DNA of 64,000 bases from Mycobacterium sp. 852014-52450_SCH5900713. GTDB taxonomy: Bacteria > Actinomycetota > Actinomycetes > Mycobacteriales > Mycobacteriaceae. Below are positions 26,318 to 39,780 of the stretch, piece by piece. The stretch lies in the NCBI RefSeq assembly GCF_001667075.1, contig NZ_LZIL01000078.1:1-64000 (forward strand). Direction: 5' to 3'. Below the pieces are notes generated by a model. It saw only the letters and a list, made by a program, of their open reading frames with translations, was not told the DNA's origin and searched no databases. The translations under genes and the position numbers were made by a program. How positions within the stretch are numbered: position 1 is the stretch's first letter; every line of letters begins with the position of its first letter.

Positions 26318-27241
26318 TCAGTAGAGCGCGTTGGCGAGGTTGCGCCGTCCGGCGACGACCTCGGGATCGGCAGGATCGAAAAGTTCGAAAAGCTCGATCA
26401 ATCGGGTGCGCACCCGGGTGCGCTCGTCCCCGGACGTGCTGCGCACCAAGGCAATCAGGCGGTCGAAGGCCGCGCTCGCATCCTGGTTGAGGATTTGCAC
26501 GTCGGCGGCGGCGAAGGCCGCGTCGATGTCGCTCGGTGCCGCGTCGGCAGCCGCGAGGGCATCCGGCGAGTGGGTGGTTGCGCGCGTCAGAAAATCGATC
26601 TGCCGGATCGCGCCCTTGGCTTCGACGCTGCCCGGGTTGGCGTCCAGGATCGCTTGATACGAGGCTCTGGCCGCCTCGAAATCACCGGTCTCGAGCTGTT
26701 CGCGGGCCGCTGCCAGCTCGGGGTCGACCTCATCGGAGTCCGCGGAACCGCTTGGGCCCTTGAGCTTTCCGGCCGTGGCCGAGAGAAGCGAATCCACCCA
26801 GCCTCGCAACTGGTCGGGCGGCTGCATCCCCTGGAAGCTGGACAGCGGCTGCCCGCCGGCCAGAGCCACGACGGTCGGCACCGCATCGACACCGAATATC
26901 TGGGCCACCCTTGGCGCCACGTCGACGTTGACCGTCGCCAGGGACCACTTGCCGTTGTCCTCGGCGGCCAGGCCGGACAGGATGTCGACGAGCTGGACAC
27001 ACGCATCGCTGCGCGGGGACCAGAGCAGCACCACGACCGGCACTTCCTCGGACCGGAGCAGGACTTCGGTTTCGAAATTGGCCTCGGTGATCGCGGTAAC
27101 TCCGGGACCGGCCTCAGCGGCCGGCGTTGCGCCGGCGCCCGTCGCGCCGGCCGGCGGCTGTTGCTGGGCCCGCTGCTTCAGGCCGGACAAGTCGACCGCA
27201 CCGGCCATCGCCGGGCCTATCGAGGGTCGCGGGCGCGTCAC
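26318..27241 (-). CDS. Thioredoxin-fold co-chaperone-like protein with TPR tail (YbbN/CnoX-like)
   Basis: Corresponds to Rv1324. Thioredoxin-like domain (about residues 45-155: FETEVLLRSEEVPVVVLLW, then the cis-proline region DAVPTVVALAGG) followed by a helical tetratricopeptide-type tail (about 175-300). The redox motif WCGPC is replaced by WSPRSDAC, so only one cysteine remains and classic disulfide exchange is unlikely. The arrangement resembles E. coli CnoX/YbbN, a holdase that works with chaperonin; that function is inference here. 307 residues; the first 12 may be dispensable, as a second ATG opens MAGAVDLSGLKQRA. Confidence 0.85.
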   Translation of the reverse strand: MTRPRPSIGPAMAGAVDLSGLKQRAQQQPPAGATGAGATPAAEAGPGVTAITEANFETEVLLRSEEVPVVVLLWSPRSDACVQLVDILSGLAAEDNGKWSLATVNVDVAPRVAQIFGVDAVPTVVALAGGQPLSSFQGMQPPDQLRGWVDSLLSATAGKLKGPSGSADSDEVDPELAAAREQLETGDFEAARASYQAILDANPGSVEAKGAIRQIDFLTRATTHSPDALAAADAAPSDIDAAFAAADVQILNQDASAAFDRLIALVRSTSGDERTRVRTRLIELFELFDPADPEVVAGRRNLANALY

Positions 27242-27416
27242 GTCGTCAAGTTTGTCATGGGCGTCGGTGACCTATCCACCCGGTGGCGAGGACGTCCGGG
27301 CCGGTCCGGAGGTCGCACCAACGGGCCCGACCGGCAGATATGACCAAGATCACAAAACTTCCCGTACGTCTGGAGCCAGCAACGTCCTCTGAGGGCGCTA
27401 GCGCCCCCCGGTCGAG

Positions 27417-28598
27417 CTACTTTGCCCGCAGAATCAGCGCGTCGCCCTGGCCACCCGCGCCGCACAGGGCGGCGACGGCGTAGCCGGAGCCGCGGCGGGC
27501 CAGTTCCAGGGCCGCATGCAGCGTGATCCGTGCGCCCGACATCCCGATGGGATGCCCGACGGCGATCGCACCGCCGTTGACGTTGACGATCTCGGGATCC
27601 AGGCCGAGTTCGCGGGTCGATGCCAGCGCGACCGCCGAGAACGCCTCGTTGATTTCCACGACGTCCAGCTGGTCGACGGAGATGCCCTCGCGGCTGAGCG
27701 CTTTCTTGATCGCGTTGGCGGGCTGGGATTGCAGAGTGGAGTCCGGCCCGGCCACCACGCCGTGGGCGCCGATTTCGACCAGCCAGGTCAGCCCGAGCTC
27801 TTCTGCCTTGGCCTTGTTCATCACCACCACGGCGGCCGCCCCGTCGGAGATCTGAGACGCCGAACCGGCGGTGATGGTGCCGTCGCGACGGAAGGCCGGT
27901 TTGAGGCCGGCCAGGGACTCGGCGGTGGTGTTGGCGCGGATCCCCTCGTCCTCGGTGAACTGCAGCGAATCACCCTTGCGCTGGGGGATGTTGACCGGCA
28001 CGACTTCGTCGGCGAAGACGCCGTCCTTCCACGCCGCGGCCGCCTTCTGATGCGACCGCGCAGCGAACTCGTCCTGCTCCTGGCGGGTGAATTTGTCCAC
28101 GTCGTTGCGCTGCTCGGTGAGCGCGCCCATCGGCTGGTCGGTGAACACGTCGTGCAGACCGTCGTAGGCCATGTGGTCAAGGACCGTGACGTCGCCGTAC
28201 TTGTAGCCCGTCCGGCTGTCCATCAGCAAATGAGGCGCCTTGGTCATCGACTCCTGCCCCCCGGCCACCACCACGTCGAACTCTCCGGCGCGAATGAGCT
28301 GGTCAGCGAGCGCGATGGCGTCGATACCGGACAGGCACATCTTGTTGATGGTCAGCGCCGGGACGTCCCAGCCGATGCCGGCCGCAACGGCCGCCTGGCG
28401 TGCGGGCATCTGGCCGGCCCCGGCCGTCAGCACCTGCCCCATGATCACGTATTCGACCGCCGAGGCGGGCACGTTGGCCTTCTCCAGCGCGCCGGCGATC
28501 GCGATGGCACCCAGGTCGCTGGCCGAGAAACCCTTCAGCGAACCCATCAACTTGCCGATCGGCGTGCGCGCTCCAGCAACGATCACCGACGTCGTCAT
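27417..28598 (-). CDS. fadA4: Acetyl-CoA C-acetyltransferase (thiolase)
   Basis: Biosynthetic/degradative thiolase corresponding to Rv1323. 393 residues. The nucleophilic Cys88 is in NKMCLSG, the active-site histidine in AVGHPIGMSGAR and the second cysteine in ALCGAGGQGDA; NEAFSAVAL carries the conserved Asn. It condenses two acetyl-CoA or cleaves acetoacetyl-CoA. It is divergent from the methylmalonyl-CoA epimerase with 81 bases between starts, so the two acyl-CoA genes may share regulation. A good ribosome site (AGGAGG-like, CCTCCT at 28604-28609 in the plus strand) precedes the ATG. Confidence 0.95.
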   Translation of the reverse strand: MTTSVIVAGARTPIGKLMGSLKGFSASDLGAIAIAGALEKANVPASAVEYVIMGQVLTAGAGQMPARQAAVAAGIGWDVPALTINKMCLSGIDAIALADQLIRAGEFDVVVAGGQESMTKAPHLLMDSRTGYKYGDVTVLDHMAYDGLHDVFTDQPMGALTEQRNDVDKFTRQEQDEFAARSHQKAAAAWKDGVFADEVVPVNIPQRKGDSLQFTEDEGIRANTTAESLAGLKPAFRRDGTITAGSASQISDGAAAVVVMNKAKAEELGLTWLVEIGAHGVVAGPDSTLQSQPANAIKKALSREGISVDQLDVVEINEAFSAVALASTRELGLDPEIVNVNGGAIAVGHPIGMSGARITLHAALELARRGSGYAVAALCGAGGQGDALILRAK

Positions 28599-28679
28599 GA
28601 AAACCTCCTAGGGGTCCGTGGACGGCCGGTTCGGCCTCCTGGAGAAGCGCAATCTTTGCCGCCAGGTTACCTTTATGTG

Positions 28680-29144
28680 ATGACGACCGATCAAGTTGAC
28701 GCCCGTCAGATCCTGGCCACCGGCCTGGTGACGGCGATCGATCACGTCGGCATCGCAGTCGCCGACCTGGACGCGGCAATCGCCTGGTATCACGACCACC
28801 TCGGCATGAACCTGGTGCACGAGGAAGTCAACGAGGAGCAGGGAATCCGCGAGGCCATGCTGGCCGTGCGCGGTGCGCCGGCTGGTACCGCGCAGATCCA
28901 GCTGATGGCCCCGTTCGACGACTCCTCGACCATCGCGAAGTTCCTCGACAAGCGCGGGCCCGGCATCCAGCAGATGGCGGTTCGCGTGAGCGACCTCGAC
29001 AGCGTGATCGAGCATCTGCGCGCCCAGGGCATCCGGCTCATCTACGACGCGCCGCGTCGCGGCACGGCAAACTCGCGGATCAACTTCATCCACCCCAAGG
29101 ACGCCGGCGGCGTGCTCATCGAGCTGGTCGAACCGGCCGCCTGA
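28680..29144 (+). CDS. mce: Methylmalonyl-CoA epimerase
   Basis: VOC-fold metalloenzyme that interconverts (R)- and (S)-methylmalonyl-CoA in propionate metabolism. 154 residues from ATG (MTTDQVDARQ); a GTG lies one codon upstream. Metal ligands are visible in the two VOC repeats: AIDHVGIAVADLDAA, and GGVLIELVEP at the C-terminus; QIQLMAPF and GPGIQQMAVRV complete the site. Corresponds to Rv1322A. It is divergent from the thiolase and ends 10 bases before the convergent Rv1322-like gene. Confidence 0.92.
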   Translation: MTTDQVDARQILATGLVTAIDHVGIAVADLDAAIAWYHDHLGMNLVHEEVNEEQGIREAMLAVRGAPAGTAQIQLMAPFDDSSTIAKFLDKRGPGIQQMAVRVSDLDSVIEHLRAQGIRLIYDAPRRGTANSRINFIHPKDAGGVLIELVEPAA

Positions 29145-29154
29145 GTCCCTCAGA

Positions 29155-29451
29155 TCACGACCACTTCCGGGTCGGGCCGCGCGTGGCGCGGTGGCTCCAG
29201 CACGGGGCATGCCAATGCCGCCGATCGTCAGCTCCCCCGAGCGTCGAATCGATCGGCCACACCACCAGATGTGCGGTGCCGGCGCGTATTTCGTGGTCAC
29301 AACCGGGGCAGCGGTACGTCTTGACCGCACGATCCGCGGCGACGGGACGGACTTCGTACTCGTGGCCGTCGGGCCCGGTCTCCACCCGGCGCGGCACCAG
29401 GGGCGGCGGTGACGCCCGCTGCCGGCGTGGCGGTGTGCGGCGCCTAGCCAT
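29155..29451 (-). CDS. Small zinc-finger-like protein (Rv1322-like)
   Basis: A 98-residue basic protein. Its N-terminal third is Arg/Pro-rich and looks disordered; the centre has CPGCDHEIRAGTAHLVVW and then HWHAPCW, a C-x2-C ... H-x-H/C pattern that fits a treble-clef-type zinc site. Relatives are often labelled ATP/GTP-binding without experiment. It lies 19 bases downstream of nucS on the same strand, a pairing kept in mycobacteria, so it may be cotranscribed with the repair nuclease. Function unknown. Confidence 0.75.
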   Translation of the reverse strand: MARRRTPPRRQRASPPPLVPRRVETGPDGHEYEVRPVAADRAVKTYRCPGCDHEIRAGTAHLVVWPIDSTLGGADDRRHWHAPCWSHRATRGPTRKWS

Positions 29452-29470
29452 GCCGCCAGCCTAGCGGGGT

Positions 29471-30142
29471 TCAGAACAGCCGGTACTCGTCGCTGTCCAT
29501 CCCCCGCATCTTGTCGTAATCCAATGTGATGCAACGGATCCCGCGGTCAGTAGCCAGCGTGCGCGCCTGCGGCTTGATCTGCTGGGCGGCGAACACCCCC
29601 TTCACCGGCGCGAGCACGCTGTCGCGATTGAGCAACTCGAGGTAGCGGGTGAGCTGCTCGACGCCGTCGATCTCGCCGCGCCGCTTGATTTCCACCGCGA
29701 CGGAACCGCCCTGCTCGTCACGGCAGAGCAGGTCGACGGGCCCGATGGCGGTCATGTATTCGCGACGCACCAGCGTGTAGCCCGCACCGAGCAGCTGCAC
29801 GTGTTCGGCGAGCAACGCCTGCAAGTGGGCTTCGACGCCGTCCTTGACCAGCCCGGGGTCAACGCCCAGATCGTGGCTGGAGTCGTGCTCGACCTCCTCG
29901 ACGGTGATGCGCAGCTGTTCCCCGGCCTTGTTCTGGACGACCCACACGGGCAGCTGATCACCGGGCTCCTCGGTGAGCCAGCAAGGTGGACTCATCCAGT
30001 TCAGCGGCTTGTAGGCGCGGTCGTCGGCGTGCACGCTGACCGATCCGTCGGCCTTGAACAGCAACAGCCTGCGGGCCGACGGAAGATGCGCGGTGAGCCG
30101 GCCGACGTAGTCCACAGTGCACTGGGCGATCACTAGACGCAC
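29471..30142 (-). CDS. nucS: Mismatch-specific endonuclease NucS (EndoMS)
   Basis: Endonuclease of the non-canonical mismatch repair of mycobacteria, which lack MutS/MutL. It cuts mismatched double-stranded DNA. The C-terminal nuclease domain has the conserved GPVDLLCRDE and VAVEIKRRGEIDGVEQLTRYLE (Asp, Glu-x-Lys catalytic residues). The N-terminal dimer domain is nearly identical to M. tuberculosis NucS (CTVDYVGRLTAHLPSARR). 223 residues from the GTG giving VRLVIAQ; a GTG three codons upstream (MSRVRLV) is also possible, but AAGG then lies too close. The C-terminal tail ends EYRLF, matching the beta-clamp-interaction-type end seen in the family. Confidence 0.94.
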   Translation of the reverse strand: MRLVIAQCTVDYVGRLTAHLPSARRLLLFKADGSVSVHADDRAYKPLNWMSPPCWLTEEPGDQLPVWVVQNKAGEQLRITVEEVEHDSSHDLGVDPGLVKDGVEAHLQALLAEHVQLLGAGYTLVRREYMTAIGPVDLLCRDEQGGSVAVEIKRRGEIDGVEQLTRYLELLNRDSVLAPVKGVFAAQQIKPQARTLATDRGIRCITLDYDKMRGMDSDEYRLF

Positions 30143-30187
30143 CCGACTCACCTTAGAGCGTGGCCGACAAATTAGGCTGACGCCACC

Positions 30188-31810
30188 ATGTCGGCCAACC
30201 AGAGCTTGGCAAAACGGATCGGCCGGGTGCTCGAGACGGTCACCCGGCAGAGCGGGCGGCTACCAGAGACCCCGGCGTACGGCTCGCTGCTGCTGGGACG
30301 GGTTTCCGAAAGCCAGCGACGTCGCCGCATCCGCATCCAGGTCATCCTGACGGTGTTGGTCTTGGGCGCCAACCTGATCGGCATCGCCGTTGCGCTGCTC
30401 CTGGTGACCATCGCCATTCCGCAGCCCAGTGTGTTCGACGCGCCCGGGTGGATCACCTTCGCGGCGTCACCGGCCTATATCGCGCTGGCACTGGCGGTGG
30501 GCACCTATTGGATCACCCGCAGGACCGTCGTATCGCTGCGCTGGGCGATCGAGGAACGCACGCCGAACCGGGAGGACGAGCGAAACACTTTTCTGGCCCC
30601 ATGGCGCATCGCCCGCTTCGATCTCATCCTGTGGGGTGTCGGGGCGACGGTCCTGACGACGCTTTACGGACTGGTCAACACGCTGTTCATCCCGCGCTTC
30701 CTCATCGCGGTCGGCATCTGCGGCATCTTGGTGGCGACCGGCAGTTATCTGCTCGCCGAGTTCGCGTTGCGCCCGGCGGCGGCTCAGGCGCTCGAAGCGG
30801 GGCCACCACCGCGGCGATTCGCCTCGGGGATCATGGGCCGGACCATGGTGGTCTGGTTCCTCGGCTCGGGCCTGCCCGTTCTCGGCATCGGCTTCCTGGC
30901 CGGCTTCCAGGCCGTGATGCGCAATCTGACCGAGACGCAATTCGCCGTCGGCGTGCTGATCGTATCGATCGCCACGCTGATCTTCGGCTGCCTTTTGATG
31001 TGGATCCTGGCCTGGCTCACCGCAACTCCAGTCCGCGTGGTCCGCGCGGCGCTGAGGCGTGTCGAGCGCGGTGATCTGCGGGGCGACCTGGTGGTATTCG
31101 ACGGAACCGAACTCGGTGAGCTACAACGCGGATTCAACGCGATGGTCGACGGGCTGCGCGAGCGCGAACGGGTTCGCGATCTGTTCGGCCGGCACGTCGG
31201 GCGCGAGGTCGCCCTGGCCGCCGAACGCGAGCGGCCGAAGCTGGGCGGAGAAGAACGGCATGTGGCGGTCGTATTCATCGACATCGTCGGGTCGACCAGG
31301 CTGGTGACGACCCGGCCCGCGGCGGAGATCGTCCAGTTGCTCAACCAGTTCTTCGCGATAGTCGTCGAGGAAGTGGACCGACACTGCGGGCTGGTCAACA
31401 AGTTTGAGGGCGATGCAACGCTGGCCGTGTTCGGGGCGCCCAATCATCTGGACTGCCCCGAAGAGCAAGCGCTGGCCGCCGCGCGCGCCATCTCCGAGCG
31501 ACTGAACAACGAAATCTCGGTGTGCCGGGCCGGTATCGGGGTGGCGGCGGGGCAAGTCGTTGCCGGGAACGTCGGCGCCCGGGAACGCTTCGAGTACACC
31601 GTAATCGGCGGGCCGGTCAACGAGGCAGCCCGCCTGTGCGAGCTTGCCAAGTCGTACCCGGGCCTACTGCTTGCGGCGGCCGACGCGCTGGAAGGTGTGA
31701 GCGAGAAGGAGCGCGCCCGTTGGTCTTTGGGCGAGACCGTGACCCTCCGCGGACACGAGCAACCAACCCGCCTCGCCACGCCCGCCGACCCGCCGGCTCA
31801 ACGCGATTGA
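30188..31810 (+). CDS. Membrane class III adenylyl cyclase with HAMP domain
   Basis: Makes cAMP from ATP. 540 residues: about six membrane helices (about 50-285), a HAMP linker (WLTATPVRVVRAALRRVERG onward) and a C-terminal class III cyclase domain. The domain starts VAVVFIDIVGSTRLV (first metal Asp), continues VNKFEGDATLAVFGAP (second metal Asp and purine Lys) and ends YTVIGGPVNEAARL (Asn/Arg transition-state region). It belongs to the Rv1318c/Rv1319c/Rv1320c group, which is a tandem triplet in M. tuberculosis; only one copy is present here. It is divergent from nucS by 45 bases. The phosphodiesterase at 11258-12040 might oppose it. Confidence 0.9.
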   Translation: MSANQSLAKRIGRVLETVTRQSGRLPETPAYGSLLLGRVSESQRRRRIRIQVILTVLVLGANLIGIAVALLLVTIAIPQPSVFDAPGWITFAASPAYIALALAVGTYWITRRTVVSLRWAIEERTPNREDERNTFLAPWRIARFDLILWGVGATVLTTLYGLVNTLFIPRFLIAVGICGILVATGSYLLAEFALRPAAAQALEAGPPPRRFASGIMGRTMVVWFLGSGLPVLGIGFLAGFQAVMRNLTETQFAVGVLIVSIATLIFGCLLMWILAWLTATPVRVVRAALRRVERGDLRGDLVVFDGTELGELQRGFNAMVDGLRERERVRDLFGRHVGREVALAAERERPKLGGEERHVAVVFIDIVGSTRLVTTRPAAEIVQLLNQFFAIVVEEVDRHCGLVNKFEGDATLAVFGAPNHLDCPEEQALAAARAISERLNNEISVCRAGIGVAAGQVVAGNVGARERFEYTVIGGPVNEAARLCELAKSYPGLLLAAADALEGVSEKERARWSLGETVTLRGHEQPTRLATPADPPAQRD

Positions 31811-31870
31811 TTTCGGGCCCGAATGGGTAAGGGGACTAAGGACATCGCCCCTCGAGAGATTGGTGTTGAC

Positions 31871-32251
31871 ATGACCGGTAGTGGGACTGCCCGCCGTGTT
31901 TCCCTGGCCGCGGGCATCGCCGCGGCAATCGCCCTGAGTTCGTTCACCGCGGGATGCAGTTCGAACAACAACAACAAGAGCCCGACGACTTCGACCGTCA
32001 CCACCACCGTCACGACGCCCGCGAGCGTCACCACGACGGCACCGGCCGCAACGACTCCCGCCGGACCGGGCGGCGGCGGCCCCGAGACCGGACCCGGGGG
32101 CGCCACGACCGCCGGACCGGGTGGTTCCGGCGCCGGCGCCGGTCCCGGCGGGGCGAGTGCCGGTGTGCCCGGCGCGGGGGCTTCCGCCGGACCCGGCGGA
32201 GCGGGCGCCTGCGCCGGCGGCGTTTGCGTCGGAACCCCTCCCGCCCCGTAA
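31871..32251 (+). CDS. Gly/Ala/Pro-rich putative lipoprotein
   Basis: A 126-residue protein with a basic N-terminus, a hydrophobic core (VSLAAGIAAAIALSS) and a lipobox-like FTAGC placing the modified cysteine at residue 29. The mature part is low complexity: an Asn stretch, a Thr/Val-rich spacer (residues about 38-65) and then repeated short PGG/GAGA units up to a C-terminal pair of cysteines (ACAGGVC). I recognise no domain. It lies 60 bases after the cyclase on the same strand and is not present between the corresponding M. tuberculosis genes. The ATG follows GTTGAC without a strong ribosome site; an ATG 16 codons upstream is open. A perfect palindrome follows the stop. Confidence 0.65.
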   Translation: MTGSGTARRVSLAAGIAAAIALSSFTAGCSSNNNNKSPTTSTVTTTVTTPASVTTTAPAATTPAGPGGGGPETGPGGATTAGPGGSGAGAGPGGASAGVPGAGASAGPGGAGACAGGVCVGTPPAP

Positions 32252-32259
32252 CGCTCGAG

Positions 32260-32285
32260 CTACGGCTACCGGCCGGTAGCCGTAG
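32260..32285. terminator. Perfect 26-base palindrome after the lipoprotein gene
   Basis: CTACGGCTACCGG joined to its exact reverse complement CCGGTAGCCGTAG, beginning 8 bases after the lipoprotein stop. As RNA it would form an 11-bp stem with a 4-base loop, fitting a terminator without T-tract; as DNA it could also be a dyad binding site ahead of the alkA gene. Confidence 0.55.
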
Positions 32286-32403
32286 TTGCACCGATGCGCC
32301 GTTTTGGTGCGGGGCCGCCGTCCGTCAGGGCTCCCGATCCGTCCGCACTACGATGTCGTTTTTCCGCCAGTTTTGTCGGCGGGCGGGTGTAAGTCTTGTA
32401 AGC

Positions 32404-33900
32404 GTGCACGAAGACTTCGAACGCTGCTACCGCGCCGTCCAGTCCAAGGACGCCCGGTTCGACGGCTGGTTCGTCACGGCGGTGCTGACAACCGGCATCT
32501 ATTGCCGGCCCAGCTGCCCGGTGCGGCCGCCTTTCGCTCGCAACGTCCGGTTCTACCCGACCGCCGCCGCTGCTCAGCGCGCAGGATTCCGGGCATGTAA
32601 GCGGTGCCGTCCCGACGCGTCTCCGGGGTCGCCGGAATGGAATGTGCGCGGTGACGTCGTCGCACGGACGATGCGGCTCATCGCCGACGGCACGGTGGAC
32701 CGTGAAGGTGTCGGCGGTTTGGCGGCCCATCTCGGTTACACCACCCGTCAGCTGGAGCGGCTGTTGCAGGCCGAGGTCGGCGCCGGCCCGCTCGCGCTGG
32801 CCCGCGCCCAACGAGCGCAGACCGCCCGCCTGCTCGTCGAGACCACCAACCTGCCGTTCGGCGACATCGCGTTCGCTTCGGGATTTTCCAGCATTCGCCA
32901 GTTCAACGACACCGTGCGCTCGGTCTTCGACAATGCGCCGACGGAGCTGCGCCGGCGCGCCGCGGATCCATCGAGCGCCGCAAAACTCGGAGCCGCTTCG
33001 GCGGGGACGGTCAGCCTGCGGTTGCCGGTGCGCACGCCGTTCGCCTACAAGGGCGTCTTCGGTCATCTCGCCGCCGGCACGGTGCCCGGCTGCGAGGAGG
33101 TCCGCGAAGGTGCCTACCGACGCAGTCTGCGCCTTCCGTTCGGCAGCGCCGTGGTCGCCCTGACACCGGTGATCGACCATGTCCGCTGTGTGCTCACCCT
33201 CGACGATTTTCGTGACCTGACGACGGCGATTGCCCGCTGTCGCCGGCTGCTGGATCTCGACGCCGACCCCGAGGCGGTGGACGACGCGCTGGCCGGGGAC
33301 CCGTACCTGGCTCCCGTGGTGGCCAAGGCGCCCGGCCAACGCATTCCGCGCACCGTCGACGAGGCTGAGCTGGCCGTGCGGGCGGTCCTGGGGCAGCAGG
33401 TGTCCACCAAGGCGGCCCGAACCCACGCCGGCCGCCTGGTCGCGGCATACGGTGAGCCGGTCGCGGACCCCGACGGCGGATTGACCCGCACCTTCCCGTC
33501 AGCCGAGCAGCTCGCCGAGATCGACCCCGTCCACTTGGCGGTCCCCAAAGCGCGCCGGCGAACCCTCAACGCATTGGTCGCCGGCCTGGCCGACGGCAGT
33601 ATCGTCCTGGACAGCGGGAGCGAGTGGGAATCCGCCCGCAGGCAATTGCTGGACGTGCCCGGAGTAGGCCCATGGACCGCAGAGGTGATCGCGATGCGCG
33701 GCCTCGGTGATCCGGACGCGTTCCCCGCCACCGACCTTGGCCTTCGCCTGGCCGCCAAGCAGCTGGGCTTACCGATTGGCGAACGGGCCCTGGTCGCCCA
33801 TGGCGTCCAGTGGCGCCCTTGGCGCTCCTACGCCACCCAATACCTATGGACCACCCTCGAGCATCCGGTTAACCAATGGCCACCACAGGAGGTCGCATGA
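32404..33900 (+). CDS. alkA: Ada-type regulator fused to AlkA 3-methyladenine DNA glycosylase
   Basis: A 498-residue fusion, as in Rv1317c. Domains in order: Ada N-terminal zinc domain with Cys34, Cys38, Cys65 and Cys68 (GIYCRPSCPVRPP and ACKRCRP), of which the first accepts methyl groups from DNA phosphotriesters; an AraC-type helix-turn-helix (about 80-170, LAAHLGYTTRQLERLL); an AlkA N-terminal domain; and the HhH-GPD glycosylase domain with PGVGPWTAEVIAMRG and catalytic Asp444 in AFPATD. It senses alkylation and removes alkylated bases, probably activating its own operon. GTG start. ogt overlaps its stop. Confidence 0.95.
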   Translation: MHEDFERCYRAVQSKDARFDGWFVTAVLTTGIYCRPSCPVRPPFARNVRFYPTAAAAQRAGFRACKRCRPDASPGSPEWNVRGDVVARTMRLIADGTVDREGVGGLAAHLGYTTRQLERLLQAEVGAGPLALARAQRAQTARLLVETTNLPFGDIAFASGFSSIRQFNDTVRSVFDNAPTELRRRAADPSSAAKLGAASAGTVSLRLPVRTPFAYKGVFGHLAAGTVPGCEEVREGAYRRSLRLPFGSAVVALTPVIDHVRCVLTLDDFRDLTTAIARCRRLLDLDADPEAVDDALAGDPYLAPVVAKAPGQRIPRTVDEAELAVRAVLGQQVSTKAARTHAGRLVAAYGEPVADPDGGLTRTFPSAEQLAEIDPVHLAVPKARRRTLNALVAGLADGSIVLDSGSEWESARRQLLDVPGVGPWTAEVIAMRGLGDPDAFPATDLGLRLAAKQLGLPIGERALVAHGVQWRPWRSYATQYLWTTLEHPVNQWPPQEVA

Positions 33901-34400
33901 TCGAGTACCGCACCATCGACAGCCCAATCGGGCCGCTGACCCTTGCCGGCCAGGACTCGGTTCTGACCATGCTTCGGATGGTCGACCAGACCTACGAGCC
34001 GAGCCGCACCGGCTGGGCCCCGAATCCGGCGGCATTCAACGAGGCCACTGAGCAACTCAACGCTTATTTCGAGGGCGAACTCACGGAGTTCGATTTCAAA
34101 TTCGAGCTGCGCGGCTCCGCATTTCAGCGGCGAGTGTGGGAGGCCCTTCGGACTATCCCCTATGGCGAAACCAGATCGTACGGACAAATCGCGGCACAGA
34201 TCGGCGCCACCGGCTCCGCTAGGGCCGTTGGGTTGGCCAATGGCCACAACCCGATCGCAATTGTCATCCCCTGCCATCGCGTCATCGGTGCCAACGGCAG
34301 CCTCACCGGCTACGGCGGCGGCCTCGACCGAAAGCGAACGCTGCTCGCATTGGAAAAGAAACGCGCATCGGTGAATTCGGCTCTGACTCTATTCGACTAA
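33897..34400 (+). CDS. ogt: O6-alkylguanine-DNA alkyltransferase
   Basis: Suicide repair protein that transfers the alkyl group from O6-alkylguanine to a cysteine. 167 residues. The acceptor Cys126 is in VIPCHRVIG; the DNA-binding helix includes SARAVGLANGHNP and the start of the domain is FQRRVWEALRTIPYGET. ATG overlaps the alkA stop (ATGA), so the pair forms an alkylation-response operon (Rv1317c-Rv1316c order). It converges with the rRNA operon; one hairpin between them can end both transcripts. Confidence 0.96.
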   Translation: MIEYRTIDSPIGPLTLAGQDSVLTMLRMVDQTYEPSRTGWAPNPAAFNEATEQLNAYFEGELTEFDFKFELRGSAFQRRVWEALRTIPYGETRSYGQIAAQIGATGSARAVGLANGHNPIAIVIPCHRVIGANGSLTGYGGGLDRKRTLLALEKKRASVNSALTLFD

Positions 34401-34424
34401 TAACGCACCGGCGTCAGCGAATGC

Positions 34425-34454
34425 AAAAACACCCCCGTTGCCGGGGGTGTTTTT
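34425..34454. terminator. Bidirectional intrinsic terminator between ogt and the rRNA operon
   Basis: AAAAACACCCCC and GGGGGTGTTTTT form a perfect 12-bp inverted repeat around GTTGCC. Each orientation ends with a T-tract, so it is a classic terminator for ogt (plus strand) and for the 5S end of the rRNA operon (minus strand). Confidence 0.92.
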
Positions 34455-34459
34455 GTGTA

Positions 34460-34574
34460 TGTTCGGCGGTGTCCTACTTTTCCACCCGGATGGGCAGTAT
34501 CATCGGCGCTGACAGGCTTAGCTTCCGGGTTCGGAATGGGACCGGGCGTTTCCCTGTCGCTGTGGCCGCCGTAA
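34460..34574 (-). rRNA. rrf: 5S ribosomal RNA
   Basis: Reading the minus strand, the 5' part TTACGGCGGCCACAGCG pairs with the 3' part CACCGCCGAAC, and the middle contains CCCGGTCCCATTCCGAACC and the GGAAGCTAAGCC loop typical of actinobacterial 5S. About 115 bases; ends are estimated to within a few bases. Last gene of the 16S-23S-5S operon. Confidence 0.93.
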
Positions 34575-34649
34575 CTCTATTTAAATTTGGTTTCGGTGGG
34601 GGGTGTGGCGTCAGAGCGTCCCGCGACTAATAGTCGCTGGAACTGAAAA

Positions 34650-39576
<4,927 letters not shown>

Positions 39577-39604
39577 TCTCCTCGCAGAACGAGGTGAATT
39601 TCAA

Positions 39605-39752
39605 ATCAGAGAAAATCTGACCTAACAAAAAGACACCAAATAACTGGCATCAAAAATTGCCATACCCGCACACGGGGAGTGCTTAGGTATGGCCAAAAAA
39701 ACAACAACAAATAAAAAGACCAAACACACTATTGAGTTCTCAAACAACACTT
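39605..39752 (-). promoter_or_regulatory. rRNA leader: antitermination box and processing stem
   Basis: On the minus strand the leader contains TGTTTGAGAACTCAATAGTG (within 39720-39752), the actinobacterial nut/boxA-like antitermination element. Nearer the 16S gene, GCCATACC (39659-39666) pairs with GGTATGGC (39686-39693), a likely RNase III processing stem, and TCAGA/TCTGA (39606-39620) forms a smaller hairpin. Roles follow the known M. tuberculosis rrn leader. Confidence 0.75.
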
Positions 39753-39780
39753 GTTTCGCCCGTTTTGGGGCAACCCTGCC

